This document shows positions 35,078-42,841 of a DNA stretch of 64,000 nucleotides, piece after piece (the first letter of the stretch is position 1; each line of letters opens with the position of its first letter). The notes beneath the pieces are model-generated. The model searched no databases. It was given only the letters and a program-made list of their open reading frames with translations, and was not told the DNA's origin. The stretch comes from Amycolatopsis palatopharyngis (GTDB lineage Bacteria; Actinomycetota; Actinomycetes; Mycobacteriales; Pseudonocardiaceae): the NCBI RefSeq assembly GCF_003385185.1, contig NZ_PQHZ01000018.1, positions 51,053 through 115,052 on the forward strand. The letters run 5' to 3'. Both the position numbers and the translations under genes were made by a program.

Positions 35078-36306
35078 GGGATCACTCCAACCGACTCCGC
35101 CGTCGGCACATATGCGGGCATGGTGGCCTCGACACCGAAGCCGCCGTCCGGCGTCGGTCCCGCATGCAGTGTGCCGTGCACGAGTTCGATGCGTTGCCGG
35201 AGGTGGTCCAGGCCCAAGCCGGAGCCGGTGCCCACAAGAGAGTCACTGGGCTCCCCGGCCGGCGGTGTGTTGTGGACCGTGACCCTTACCCGCGTCTCGT
35301 GGTATTCGACCCGCACGGTCACGCGAGCGCCTGGCGCGTGTTTGCGGACGTTCGTCAATGCCTCCCGGACTATGCGGTATGCCGTGCGCGCGACCACCGG
35401 CGAGGCGAGCGAGCGATCCCCCTGTTCACGAAGCTCGGCAGGTGTACCGATGGCCGTCGACTCCGCCGCCAGCGCCGCGAGCCCCGCCGCCAGCGGTGTC
35501 TGCTCGCCTTCCGTTTTCGTCCGCAAAATGCCGATCAGGTCGCGCAGTTCGTCCAGCGCCTGGCAGCCGGCCGCCCGCAATTCCTCCGCGGCCTGTTTGG
35601 TGGTCTCCTCGGTCGTCGTGATCCGCAGGGCACCGGCCTGCAGCACCATCAAGCTCACCCGATGGGTCACGACGTCGTGCATCTCGCCCGCGAGTCGTGC
35701 CCGTTCCTCGGTCCGAGCCTGTTCCGCGAGCAGATGCCGTTCCCGCTCGGCTCGTTCGGCGCGTTCGGTCAACGCCAGCACGAGTCGCCTGCGCGCATCG
35801 AAGTACAACGCCAGTAGCGGACCGAGCGCCGTGCGGAGCACCCCGATCATGATGACCATCAGCGACGGTTCCCACGGGCGCGCGACAACGATGGTGAGGA
35901 CCGCGAGCGCGATCAGCGCGGTGCGGCGGTCCTGCCTGGTCCGGCCGTAGAAGAACGGGCCGTAGGCGGCTACCACCGTCGCGAACGGAGCCCACAGGTT
36001 CGCATCGTGTGCCGGTGTCAGCACGCCGAACGGGGAGATCGACAACGTCACCAGGAGCGTGAATCCGGCGAGGACAGTGAGGACGGTGAGCGGGGCGAGC
36101 CTGCGAACGGCCAGTGTGGAACAAGCCGCGGCTTGGATGCCCAGCAGGATCCAGGCAGGCGTATCGGGATCGGCAGGCCACCACGACGCTCCCGCCAGTG
36201 TCAGCCAGGTGTCGAGCAGGAGGAAGAACGCGGCGACGCCCACATCGACGGCAAACCAGTGCCGGCAGTGCCACGGCCGATCTCGCATGCGGACACGGTA
36301 TGGCAT
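35074..36306 (-). CDS. HisKA_3-type sensor histidine kinase
   Basis: The 410-residue kinase has five or six N-terminal membrane helices (about 15-170) with little extracellular sequence, then a short coiled stretch rich in Ala/Glu/Arg. The HisKA_3 dimerisation helix carries phospho-His210 in GEMHDVVTHRVSLM, and a HATPase domain ends with GTGSGLGLDHLRQRIEL. The DesK/LiaS-like design suggests sensing within the membrane. It pairs with the response regulator by an ATGA-type overlap and is divergent from YceI and a DrrAB-like exporter (150 bases). Confidence 0.9.
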   Translation of the reverse strand: MPYRVRMRDRPWHCRHWFAVDVGVAAFFLLLDTWLTLAGASWWPADPDTPAWILLGIQAAACSTLAVRRLAPLTVLTVLAGFTLLVTLSISPFGVLTPAHDANLWAPFATVVAAYGPFFYGRTRQDRRTALIALAVLTIVVARPWEPSLMVIMIGVLRTALGPLLALYFDARRRLVLALTERAERAERERHLLAEQARTEERARLAGEMHDVVTHRVSLMVLQAGALRITTTEETTKQAAEELRAAGCQALDELRDLIGILRTKTEGEQTPLAAGLAALAAESTAIGTPAELREQGDRSLASPVVARTAYRIVREALTNVRKHAPGARVTVRVEYHETRVRVTVHNTPPAGEPSDSLVGTGSGLGLDHLRQRIELVHGTLHAGPTPDGGFGVEATMPAYVPTAESVGVIP

Positions 36307-36456
36307 GCACGGGCGTCCGGGATGGCCGACGAGACCATCGGCCGGGTACGGACCCTACGAAAGTTGCACGGTGCCGATTCCAGCGGTCATTTCGTCGGTC
36401 CGGAAACCGACCGCTCACCCTGCCGCGCGGCCTCACGCCTGTCGTGCAATTGTCCC

Positions 36457-36984
36457 ATGACAGCCAACCAGAAGCACAGCACAGGCGCGCCCCTGCCGGG
36501 GCGCTACGAGATCGACACGAGCAGGTCGGTCATCACGTTCGCGGGCAGACACCTATTTGGACTCCTGCCGGTACGCGGCAGCTTCAGGATCCGGAACGGG
36601 ACGGTGGACGTCGCAGCTGAGGCGCCGGGTTCGGCGGTTCGCGTCGAGGTGGACGCGGAAAGCTTTCACACCGGCAACGAGCGAAGGGACACCGATGTCA
36701 GGTCGGCGCGTTTCCTCGACACGGGACGGTTTCCGCTGCTGTCCTTCGAATCCGAACTGGTCGGTGAGACCACCGTCACCGGCGCGCTCACCGCATGCGG
36801 TACCACCCGGCGGATCGTCCTTTCGGTCGGTGAACTCGATGCGTTGCGGGATACGTTCACCGCTCGCGCCACGGCACGCGTCGACCGGACCGAGTTCGGC
36901 GTGACCGCGGCCCGCGGTCTGGCCGGGCGGCACCTGAACCTGATGCTGGAGATCAGGGCGGTACGCGAGACGACACATGCCTGA
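36457..36984 (+). CDS. YceI-family lipid-binding-like protein
   Basis: The 175-residue protein is a YceI-like lipocalin fold: GRYEIDTSRSVITFAGRHLFGLL at the N-terminus in parts, RVEVDAESFHTGNERRDTDVRSARFLD in parts, and a C-terminal DRTEFGVT. Other YceI proteins bind polyisoprenoids in the periplasm; here no signal peptide is visible, so it may be cytoplasmic. Its stop overlaps the following ABC ATPase start by 8 bases, so it belongs to the exporter operon and might carry or bind a hydrophobic substrate. Confidence 0.82.
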   Translation: MTANQKHSTGAPLPGRYEIDTSRSVITFAGRHLFGLLPVRGSFRIRNGTVDVAAEAPGSAVRVEVDAESFHTGNERRDTDVRSARFLDTGRFPLLSFESELVGETTVTGALTACGTTRRIVLSVGELDALRDTFTARATARVDRTEFGVTAARGLAGRHLNLMLEIRAVRETTHA

Positions 36985-37909
36985 CGCCGTGGAAGTGGTC
37001 GGTCTGCGTAAGGATTACGGGACCGTTCAGGCGGTGCGCGGAGTGAGTTTCACGGTCGAGCAAGGGGAAATCTTCGCGTTGCTCGGGCCGAACGGCGCGG
37101 GAAAGTCCACCACGCTGGAGATCCTCGAGGGTTTCCGGGACAGGGACGCGGGCAGGGTCGGCGTGCTCGGGATGGATCCAGGCGAGCGGGCAGCTGGGCG
37201 GGAGCTGCGCGAACGCATCGGGCTGGTGCTGCAGGACATCGCGGTTGAGCCCTACCTGACCGTCCGCGAGACGGTCGCGCGCAACGCGGGGTACTACCGC
37301 TGGCCGCGCGATGTCGACGAGGTTCTCGGGCTGGTCGGCCTCACGGAACTGCGGCGACGCAAGGTCCGGACACTGTCCGGCGGGCAGAAGCGGCGCCTCG
37401 ATCTCGCGTTGGGCATGATCGGAAACCCGAACCTGCTGTTCCTCGACGAGCCGACGACCGGTTTCGATCCGAACGCGCGCCGCAGTGCCTGGCAGCTCGT
37501 GCGGAACCTGCGGGATGCGGGTACGACCATCCTGCTGACCACGCATTACATGGAGGAGGCGCAGGAACTGGCCGACCGGGTGGCGGTGATCGCCGACGGA
37601 CGGATCGTGTCCGAGGGGGCCCCTTCGGCTCTCGGTGGCCGGGACAACGCTCGTGCTCGCGTTCGTTTCGCGTTGCCGCGCGACTGTGTGCTCGGTGAGC
37701 TGCCCTTCGCGGCCACCTACGCCGAAGGGCTGGTCACCGTGGAGACCGAGGAGCCGACCGAGACCTTGCACCACTTGACCGGCTGGGCACTGCGGCGCGC
37801 GGCGGTGCTCGACCGGCTCACGGTCGACCGCCCGAGCCTCGAGGACGTCTACCTGCGTCTCACCGGCCACGACGTGCCGGAGCACGGGATGCGAAGGAGC
37901 GTCCGATGA
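36977..37909 (+). CDS. DrrA-like ABC exporter ATPase
   Basis: The 310-residue ATPase has Walker A GPNGAGKST, a signature with Lys in place of the usual Gln (LSGGQKRRLDLALG), Walker B LLFLDEPTTGFD and the H-loop TTHYMEEAQELADRVAVI. The latter two regions are typical of DrrA/CcmA-type drug and lipid exporters. A C-terminal regulatory extension of about 80 residues follows. The gene is coupled to YceI upstream and to the permease downstream (ATGA at 37906-37909). Confidence 0.88.
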   Translation: MPDAVEVVGLRKDYGTVQAVRGVSFTVEQGEIFALLGPNGAGKSTTLEILEGFRDRDAGRVGVLGMDPGERAAGRELRERIGLVLQDIAVEPYLTVRETVARNAGYYRWPRDVDEVLGLVGLTELRRRKVRTLSGGQKRRLDLALGMIGNPNLLFLDEPTTGFDPNARRSAWQLVRNLRDAGTTILLTTHYMEEAQELADRVAVIADGRIVSEGAPSALGGRDNARARVRFALPRDCVLGELPFAATYAEGLVTVETEEPTETLHHLTGWALRRAAVLDRLTVDRPSLEDVYLRLTGHDVPEHGMRRSVR

Positions 37910-38694
37910 CCACAGTCGTCCGCCACTCGCGCCGGCACGATCTGGCCTTGCTGTGGCACCAGATCCGCTACGAGCAGTTGTCCTTCTGGCGCAATCCGCA
38001 GAGCGTGTTCTTCACGTTCCTCTTCCCGGTCGTGATCACCGCGGTCTTCGGCCTGTTGTTCGGCGACGTCGGCGCCACCTCGTTCTTCGCGGGGCTTTCG
38101 GCGATGCAGTACTACGTCTGCACGATCGCCGGACTTTCGGTGCTTGGCTCCTGCTACAGCCAGTTGGCCGTTGTCCTCTCGGCTCGCCGTCAGGACGGGA
38201 TTCTCAAGCGGTTGCGTGCAACGCCGCTACCGGCATGGACGTACTTCGCCGGCCTGCTGGCGCACTGCGTACTGGTGAGCGCGGTGACCGTCTTGCTGAT
38301 CGTCGGGCTGGGCGGACTCTTCGGTGTGCCGTTGCCGGGTCCGTCGCGCTGGTTCGCGATCGCCGTGGTGCTCGTGCTCGGTGCGGCAGGTTTCTGCGCG
38401 CTCGGGGTCGCGGTGTCCGCATTGATCCGCAACGCCGAGGCCGCCCCCGCGGTCGTGCAGTTCGTCCTGTTCCCGCTGCTGTTCGTCTCCGGCACCTACC
38501 TGCCGGTCGAGTCCGAGCTGCTGCGGACGGTCTCCGCTGCGCTACCGGTGCGGCCGTTCAACGAGGCCCTGCTCGGCGCCTTCGCCCACGGCACTGGATT
38601 CGCCTGGTCCAGTCTCGGCGTGCTGTTCGGCTGGGGCGTCGTGGGGGCGGTGATCGCCATTCGCCGGTTCCGATGGGACCCGCGGCCGCGATGA
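37906..38694 (+). CDS. ABC-2-type exporter permease (DrrB-like)
   Basis: The 262-residue permease has six hydrophobic helices and the ABC-2 features: the N-terminal RYEQLSFWRNPQSVFFTFLFPV amphipathic entry in parts, the RRQDGILKRLRATPLPAW coupling loop, and LFPLLFVSGTYLPVE near the end. It forms the transporter with the ATPase encoded directly upstream. The adjacent two-component system is arranged as in drug- or envelope-stress-induced exporters. The substrate is unknown. Confidence 0.86.
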   Translation: MTTVVRHSRRHDLALLWHQIRYEQLSFWRNPQSVFFTFLFPVVITAVFGLLFGDVGATSFFAGLSAMQYYVCTIAGLSVLGSCYSQLAVVLSARRQDGILKRLRATPLPAWTYFAGLLAHCVLVSAVTVLLIVGLGGLFGVPLPGPSRWFAIAVVLVLGAAGFCALGVAVSALIRNAEAAPAVVQFVLFPLLFVSGTYLPVESELLRTVSAALPVRPFNEALLGAFAHGTGFAWSSLGVLFGWGVVGAVIAIRRFRWDPRPR

Positions 38695-38702
38695 GTTCGG
38701 GT

Positions 38703-38730
38703 AGGATGGTTAGTAAGTACTCACCATCCT
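38703..38730. promoter_or_regulatory. 28-bp palindrome before the NmrA/TetR operon
   Basis: The arms AGGATGGT (38703-38710) and ACCATCCT (38723-38730) match exactly. Inside them TAGTAAGTACTC also pairs at most positions (12 of 14 pairs in total). It lies directly before the ribosome site GGAGG (38731-38735). Likely a TetR operator for the regulator encoded second in the operon; an RNA hairpin masking the ribosome site is the alternative. Confidence 0.65.
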
Positions 38731-38740
38731 GGAGGATCCA

Positions 38741-39382
38741 ATGCGCATCACGGTTTTCGGGGCCACCGGCGGTACCGGGAAGCAGCTGGTCCAGCAGGCG
38801 CTGGACCAGGGCCATGCGGTGACCGCGGTCGTGCGTGACCCGGCGAGGTTGCCCATCGATCACCACGCACTGACGGTGGTCAAGGCGGAACTCACGGACA
38901 CGGCGGGGGTGCGAGCGGCGATCGAGGGGCAGGACGCCGTGCTCTCGGCACTCGCGGCGAGCAGGAAACAGGGCGAGATCGCCACGGCCGGAGTACGCGG
39001 CATGCTGGCCGCCATGGCGACCACCGGTGTGCGCCGCCTCCTGGTCGTGAGTGCCGCGCCGCTCGGGCCGCTGCCCAAGGGTGAAACGCTTGCGGGGCGC
39101 CTCGCCATCCCGCTCGTGCGCACCATCTTCCGCGACGTCTACGCCGATCTGCGGGTGATGGAGAAGGAGGTGGAGCGCAGTGACACGGATTGGACCATCG
39201 TCCGGCCACCCCGGCTGCTGGACACTCCCCGCACCGGCGACCACCGGCGGGCGTTTGGTGGCGCCGTCGCGGGTGGTCACTCGATCTCGCGTGCGGATCT
39301 GGCCAACGCCATGCTCGAGATGATCACTGAAACGGAGCCGGTACGGCAGATCGTCGGCGTCTCGGCGGCCGCGACCGGGTGA
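38741..39382 (+). CDS. NmrA/SDR-like NAD(P)-binding protein
   Basis: The 213-residue Rossmann protein begins MRITVFGATGGTGKQLVQQA (GxxGxxG at 7-13) and has LVVSAAPLG and WTIVRPPRL, matching atypical short-chain dehydrogenases of the NmrA/flavin-reductase-like type (SDR_a5). The catalytic Tyr-x-x-x-Lys is absent, so it may bind nucleotides as a sensor or act on quinones. The start is ATG 38741, six bases after GGAGG. The TetR gene follows after 57 bases and probably controls both. Confidence 0.8.
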   Translation: MRITVFGATGGTGKQLVQQALDQGHAVTAVVRDPARLPIDHHALTVVKAELTDTAGVRAAIEGQDAVLSALAASRKQGEIATAGVRGMLAAMATTGVRRLLVVSAAPLGPLPKGETLAGRLAIPLVRTIFRDVYADLRVMEKEVERSDTDWTIVRPPRLLDTPRTGDHRRAFGGAVAGGHSISRADLANAMLEMITETEPVRQIVGVSAAATG

Positions 39383-39439
39383 GCGCTCGCCGACTATGCT
39401 GCGTCGCGCGGGGCAGGCCGTACAGCGTGGGGAGGTGTC

Positions 39440-40033
39440 GTGAGCACTCGTGACCGGGTACTGGACGCCGCCGCCCACGTGATGCGCACCAAAGGTCTCG
39501 CGCACGCCACCACGAAGGAGATCGCGCGTCAGGCGGGCTACTCCGAGGCGACGCTGTACAAGCATTTCCGGGACAAGACCGAGCTGTTCGTCGGCGTGCT
39601 GAACGAGCGTGTGCCCAGCAACCTCCTGGTGGTGCTGGACGGGTTGCCTGAGCGGGTCGGGCAGGGGCGGGTCGCGGAGACGCTGGAGGAGGTCGCGCGG
39701 GCGGCGATCGCCTTCTACGGGGCGACGTTTCCGATCGCGGCCTCGGTGTTCTCCGAGCCGGGATTGCTCGCGGCCCACCGGAAGGTGCTGGCCGAGCGCG
39801 GATCGGGTCCGGAGACCGTGCGTGACGCGGTCGCCGGTTTCCTCGCCGCTGAGCAGCGGGAGGGCGCGATCTCCGCCGATATCGACGCCGGGGCCGCCGC
39901 CGCACTCCTGCTGGGCGCCTGCCTGCAACACGCGTTCCTCAGTAACTTCGCTGGTGAAGACGCGAACGAGGAGGGCAACGACGAGTTCGCGACCTCGCTT
40001 GTCCGCACGCTGATCGGTGGCGTCGGCGTCTGA
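39440..40033 (+). CDS. TetR-family transcriptional regulator
   Basis: The 197-residue TetR regulator begins TRDRVLDAAAHVMRTKGLAHATTKEIARQAG in parts, then YSEATLYKHFRDKTELFVGVL, the canonical HTH. The ligand-binding half (about 60-197) includes a helix with ALLLGACLQHAFLSNFAGED. The start at GTG 39440 follows GGGGAGG. It is downstream of the NmrA-like gene and likely binds the palindrome upstream of it. The effector is unknown. Confidence 0.87.
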   Translation: MSTRDRVLDAAAHVMRTKGLAHATTKEIARQAGYSEATLYKHFRDKTELFVGVLNERVPSNLLVVLDGLPERVGQGRVAETLEEVARAAIAFYGATFPIAASVFSEPGLLAAHRKVLAERGSGPETVRDAVAGFLAAEQREGAISADIDAGAAAALLLGACLQHAFLSNFAGEDANEEGNDEFATSLVRTLIGGVGV

Positions 40034-40059
40034 ACCCAGATGTATGCGGATGGGTAGGG

Positions 40060-40302
40060 TTGGTGCATCCGGCCATGCTGGCGGACTTCCGTGCGGATCG
40101 TGTGGGCTTCCTCGATGCCCGCCTGGTGCGGCTTGCGGGCAAAGAGTGGCTGGACATCGTGGAATGGCGCTCCGCCGCCGATTTCGCCGCATTCCGGGCC
40201 AAGGGGCCCAACCTGCCCGGAATCGACGCCTTCTTCGCCCTGATCGACGAACTGGTCAGTGCGGACGAGGGCACCCTGGCCGACCAGGGCATCTCCCGCT
40301 GA
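40060..40302 (+). CDS. Antibiotic-biosynthesis-monooxygenase-like (ABM) protein, N-terminally short
   Basis: The 80-residue product resembles the C-terminal three quarters of small dimeric ABM/quinol-monooxygenase-type barrels: GFLDARLVRLAGKEWLDIVEW, then AAFRAKGPNLPGIDAFFALIDELV. Homologues usually have another 25-30 residues containing the first strand. Start codons TTG 40060, GTG 40063 and ATG 40075 are all possible, and the upstream frame runs into the TetR gene without homology. It may be a shortened or decaying gene. Confidence 0.5.
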   Translation: MVHPAMLADFRADRVGFLDARLVRLAGKEWLDIVEWRSAADFAAFRAKGPNLPGIDAFFALIDELVSADEGTLADQGISR

Positions 40303-40537
40303 GGCTCACCCTGGCCCGACCGCGGCTGCCCGTGACGTACCGGGGCGCGTGTACGATCCCGGGCGACGTCGAGGGCCACACGGTGATTTATGCAGCGATC
40401 GGCACGCCGAGCACGTAGCTCTACGCGGCGGCACTCGGTCTCATTACCCTTCGTGGCTGCGCCGACACCTGTCGGGCATCTCCTCGGTACTCACCCATGC
40501 ACGCACGCGTGCCAGGACGAGCCAGGAAGCCTTCGAG
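40303..40537. other. Intergenic region without a recognised gene
   Basis: About 235 bases contain only short open frames without recognisable similarity. It is expected to hold the promoter of the following membrane protein gene, but no boxes are obvious. Confidence 0.4.
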
Positions 40538-41212
40538 ATGTACTACCGGACTGACATCAAGCTGGCCACGGCCGTCGCGGCGTTCGCCTCGGTGGGTGCG
40601 GCCCTGATCCATTTCGCGGCGGCACCGGACCACTGGCGGGAGTGGCTGTTGTCCGGGCTGTTCTTCGCCGCGCTGGGGATCTTCCAGGTCGGCTGGGCCG
40701 TGGTGGCGCTGCGATCGATGCACCGGGCGGTTCTCGGAATCGGCATCGCGGCGAATATCGCCGCGATAGCGCTGTGGGTCCTGACCCGCACCAATGGCCT
40801 ACCGTTCGGCCCGGACGCCGGTGTACCGGAGCAACTGGGGCCGGCGGGAACTCTGACGGTGCTTCTTGAACTGGTGGTCGTGGTAGGCGCGGCGTGGGGA
40901 ATGCTGCCACGGGAACAAGCCTCCAGGATCTCGCTCTGGAAGTACCGGTTCGCGCTCGGCGGTGCGGCCGTGCTGGTCGCCGCCGTCATGGCGCCTGGCG
41001 TCGTCGCGGGCGTCGAGCACACACATGGCGGCACCGGGCACCACGGGACCGGCGGGCAGGACGAGACCGGGCACCACGGGACCGACGAGCAGGACGGCAC
41101 CGGGCACCACGAGACCGGCGGGCAGGACGAGACCGGGCACCACGAGACCACCCCCACGCCCACGCCAACCGCCAATCCTGAGCCACCGGATTCGCACGAC
41201 CACTCACACTGA
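40538..41212 (+). CDS. Membrane protein with a His-rich repeated C-terminal tail
   Basis: The 224-residue protein has about five helices in the first 165 residues (ATAVAAFASVGAALIHFAAAP, LLSGLFFAALGIFQVGWAVVAL and others). After the last helix comes a hydrophilic tail of about 60 residues made of 12-residue repeats of the form GTGHHxTxxQDE (four copies, the DNA repeated as well, 41031-41150), then Thr/Pro-rich sequence and a final HDHSH. Clustered His and acidic residues suggest metal binding. The start is ATG 40538. The membrane domain is not one I can name. Low-complexity repeats may vary in number between strains. Confidence 0.72.
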   Translation: MYYRTDIKLATAVAAFASVGAALIHFAAAPDHWREWLLSGLFFAALGIFQVGWAVVALRSMHRAVLGIGIAANIAAIALWVLTRTNGLPFGPDAGVPEQLGPAGTLTVLLELVVVVGAAWGMLPREQASRISLWKYRFALGGAAVLVAAVMAPGVVAGVEHTHGGTGHHGTGGQDETGHHGTDEQDGTGHHETGGQDETGHHETTPTPTPTANPEPPDSHDHSH

Positions 41213-41403
41213 TCGGTAACAGAAGATCCAAGGACTCGCCGCCGTGCTGGCGTTTCATCGGTGACCCGATGGTGGCGCCTGCCAGGGGTACTGGTGCCGT
41301 TCACCACCGCCGTATGGCTGGGGTTGCTCCTGACGCGTTGCGGGCTTTCGGGGACTCGTCACTGATCGTTTCCGCCCGCCGGGCCTGAACAGAGCCGATC
41401 ACC
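41213..41403. other. Intergenic region, nothing recognised
   Basis: The 191 bases between the convergent membrane-protein and GAF-regulator genes show no gene, repeat or strong hairpin that I could identify. Confidence 0.4.
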
Positions 41404-42726
41404 TCACAGGTGCGGGTGTTCCGCCACAGGGCGATCAGCCACTCGCCGAATCCCCGGCGCTGTGGAGTCGCGGATGAGGGCGCAGTCGCGCAAGCGCTCC
41501 GCCGCACCGAACTCCACCCGCAGTTCGACACCGTCGGCCAGCCGGTAGGGCCGTGTGTCGACCACCGCACCGACGATCTTGCGCAATCGGGACACCTCCG
41601 CCCGTGCCGTCACCACATGGTCGGTGTCGCCGTAGAGCGCCGAGCTGAGCATCGCCGCGCTCAGGCCGGACGATCCGGCCAGGTGCAGCAGGAGCAGGAT
41701 CTCCGCGTGCCGGGCGGTAGGGGAGCTGCGCCACGGGTTACCGCTGCCACTCACCTCGATCAACGGCGTACCTGAGAGGTCGAGCAGCAGCCGCACCGTG
41801 TCGTCGCTGCCCGCGGGCCGCACCAGCCAGCCGTCGGCGACGGCCTCAGGTAGACACAGGCCGAGCCCGGGCACGGCGATCGCCCGGTCACCGCGGGGTA
41901 CCGCGATGCGATCGCGCACGGCGATACCCGCGCTGTGCGCCACCCAGCCGTGCTCGTCGACGAGGAGCAGGGGGCCGTCCACCGCGGCCAGCCGGGGCGC
42001 GGCGGCCGTTCGCAGCTGCTCGAGGCGGTGCTCATGGTGGCGCCAGAGCCGTAGTTCGGCGAGCCGGACGGCGGTCTCCACCAGCGCTCCGATGGTCGGG
42101 TGCAGGGTGAGCGCAGGCCCACTGACATCGACGATGCCGAGCAACTCCCCAGTACGCGGATCGTGGATCGGGGCGGCAGTGCAGTACCACGGGTGCTGCG
42201 GCTGCTCGAAGTGTTCGGCGGAGAACAGTTGCACCGGCGCCGCCTCGGCGATCGCGGTCCCGATCGCGTTGGTGCCGACCGCCGACTCGGTCCAGAGCGC
42301 ACCTTCGACGAACCCGAGGCTGTCCGCACGCATCCTGGTGCGCGCCGCGCCCTCCCGCCAGAGGATCACGCCCTCGCCGTTGGTGACCACCAGCAGGAAC
42401 TGAGACGCGTCCGCGACGGCGGAGATCAGCCCTTTCAGCTCGGTGATCACCGAGCTCAGCGGGGACTCCCTGCGCAGCCGCTCGACCTGCTCGACCGGCA
42501 GTGGGTGGCGGGTGTTGCGTCCGTCGGGATCGAGGCCGAGTGCGAGCACCCTGGACCACGATCGGGCGACGAGGTCGCGTGGCCGCATCGGTGGCCGGGA
42601 ACCTCCGATGACCGCGTGATGGGTCCTGGTGAGAGCGCGGGCGTACGCCTGCAGGTCCGTGCCCTGCTCGATCGCACCGAAACCGCTCACGATCACCGTT
42701 CCCGTCCTTGGGCCCTCCTCGACCAT
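41404..42726 (-). CDS. GAF-domain transcriptional regulator (AcoR-like N-terminus without an AAA+ domain)
   Basis: The 440-residue protein opens like AcoR/MimR-type activators (RPRDLVARSWSRVLALGLDP, SVITELKGLISAVADASQFLLVV) with a GAF domain (about 80-245) including WTESAVGTNAIGTAI and HPWYCTAAPIHDPRTGELLG. The sigma-54-contacting AAA+ domain is missing. The C-terminal part has a winged-helix-like AEILLLLHLAGSSGLSAAML, then TARAEVSRLRKIVGAVV. Such regulators in actinomycetes often sit next to aldehyde or alcohol oxidising enzymes. Here it is divergent from a flavin monooxygenase. The start is ATG 42726. Confidence 0.78.
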   Translation of the reverse strand: MVEEGPRTGTVIVSGFGAIEQGTDLQAYARALTRTHHAVIGGSRPPMRPRDLVARSWSRVLALGLDPDGRNTRHPLPVEQVERLRRESPLSSVITELKGLISAVADASQFLLVVTNGEGVILWREGAARTRMRADSLGFVEGALWTESAVGTNAIGTAIAEAAPVQLFSAEHFEQPQHPWYCTAAPIHDPRTGELLGIVDVSGPALTLHPTIGALVETAVRLAELRLWRHHEHRLEQLRTAAAPRLAAVDGPLLLVDEHGWVAHSAGIAVRDRIAVPRGDRAIAVPGLGLCLPEAVADGWLVRPAGSDDTVRLLLDLSGTPLIEVSGSGNPWRSSPTARHAEILLLLHLAGSSGLSAAMLSSALYGDTDHVVTARAEVSRLRKIVGAVVDTRPYRLADGVELRVEFGAAERLRDCALIRDSTAPGIRRVADRPVAEHPHL

Positions 42727-42804
42727 AGCTGCTGGACTGTGAGCTGCGCCATGACACGTGCAACGTGCTGCAACCCTTGTCCGCGACCCCGCCCGTGGAC
42801 TGTG

Positions 42805-42817
42805 CTGTGAGTCACAG
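42805..42817. promoter_or_regulatory. Inverted repeat between the GAF regulator and the monooxygenase
   Basis: CTGTG (42805-42809) and CACAG (42813-42817) form an exact dyad with a 3-base centre, 25 bases before the monooxygenase start. Further upstream, at about 42759-42774, TGCAAC occurs twice in direct orientation. Either may be an activator site. Confidence 0.35.
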
Positions 42818-42841
42818 ACAGGTCCGGCGAGAGGAATTGCG

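Noticed and set aside
38558..40192. A 544-codon minus-strand frame across the ABC permease, NmrA and TetR genes
   Set aside because: It spans three well-supported plus-strand genes and shows no domain.
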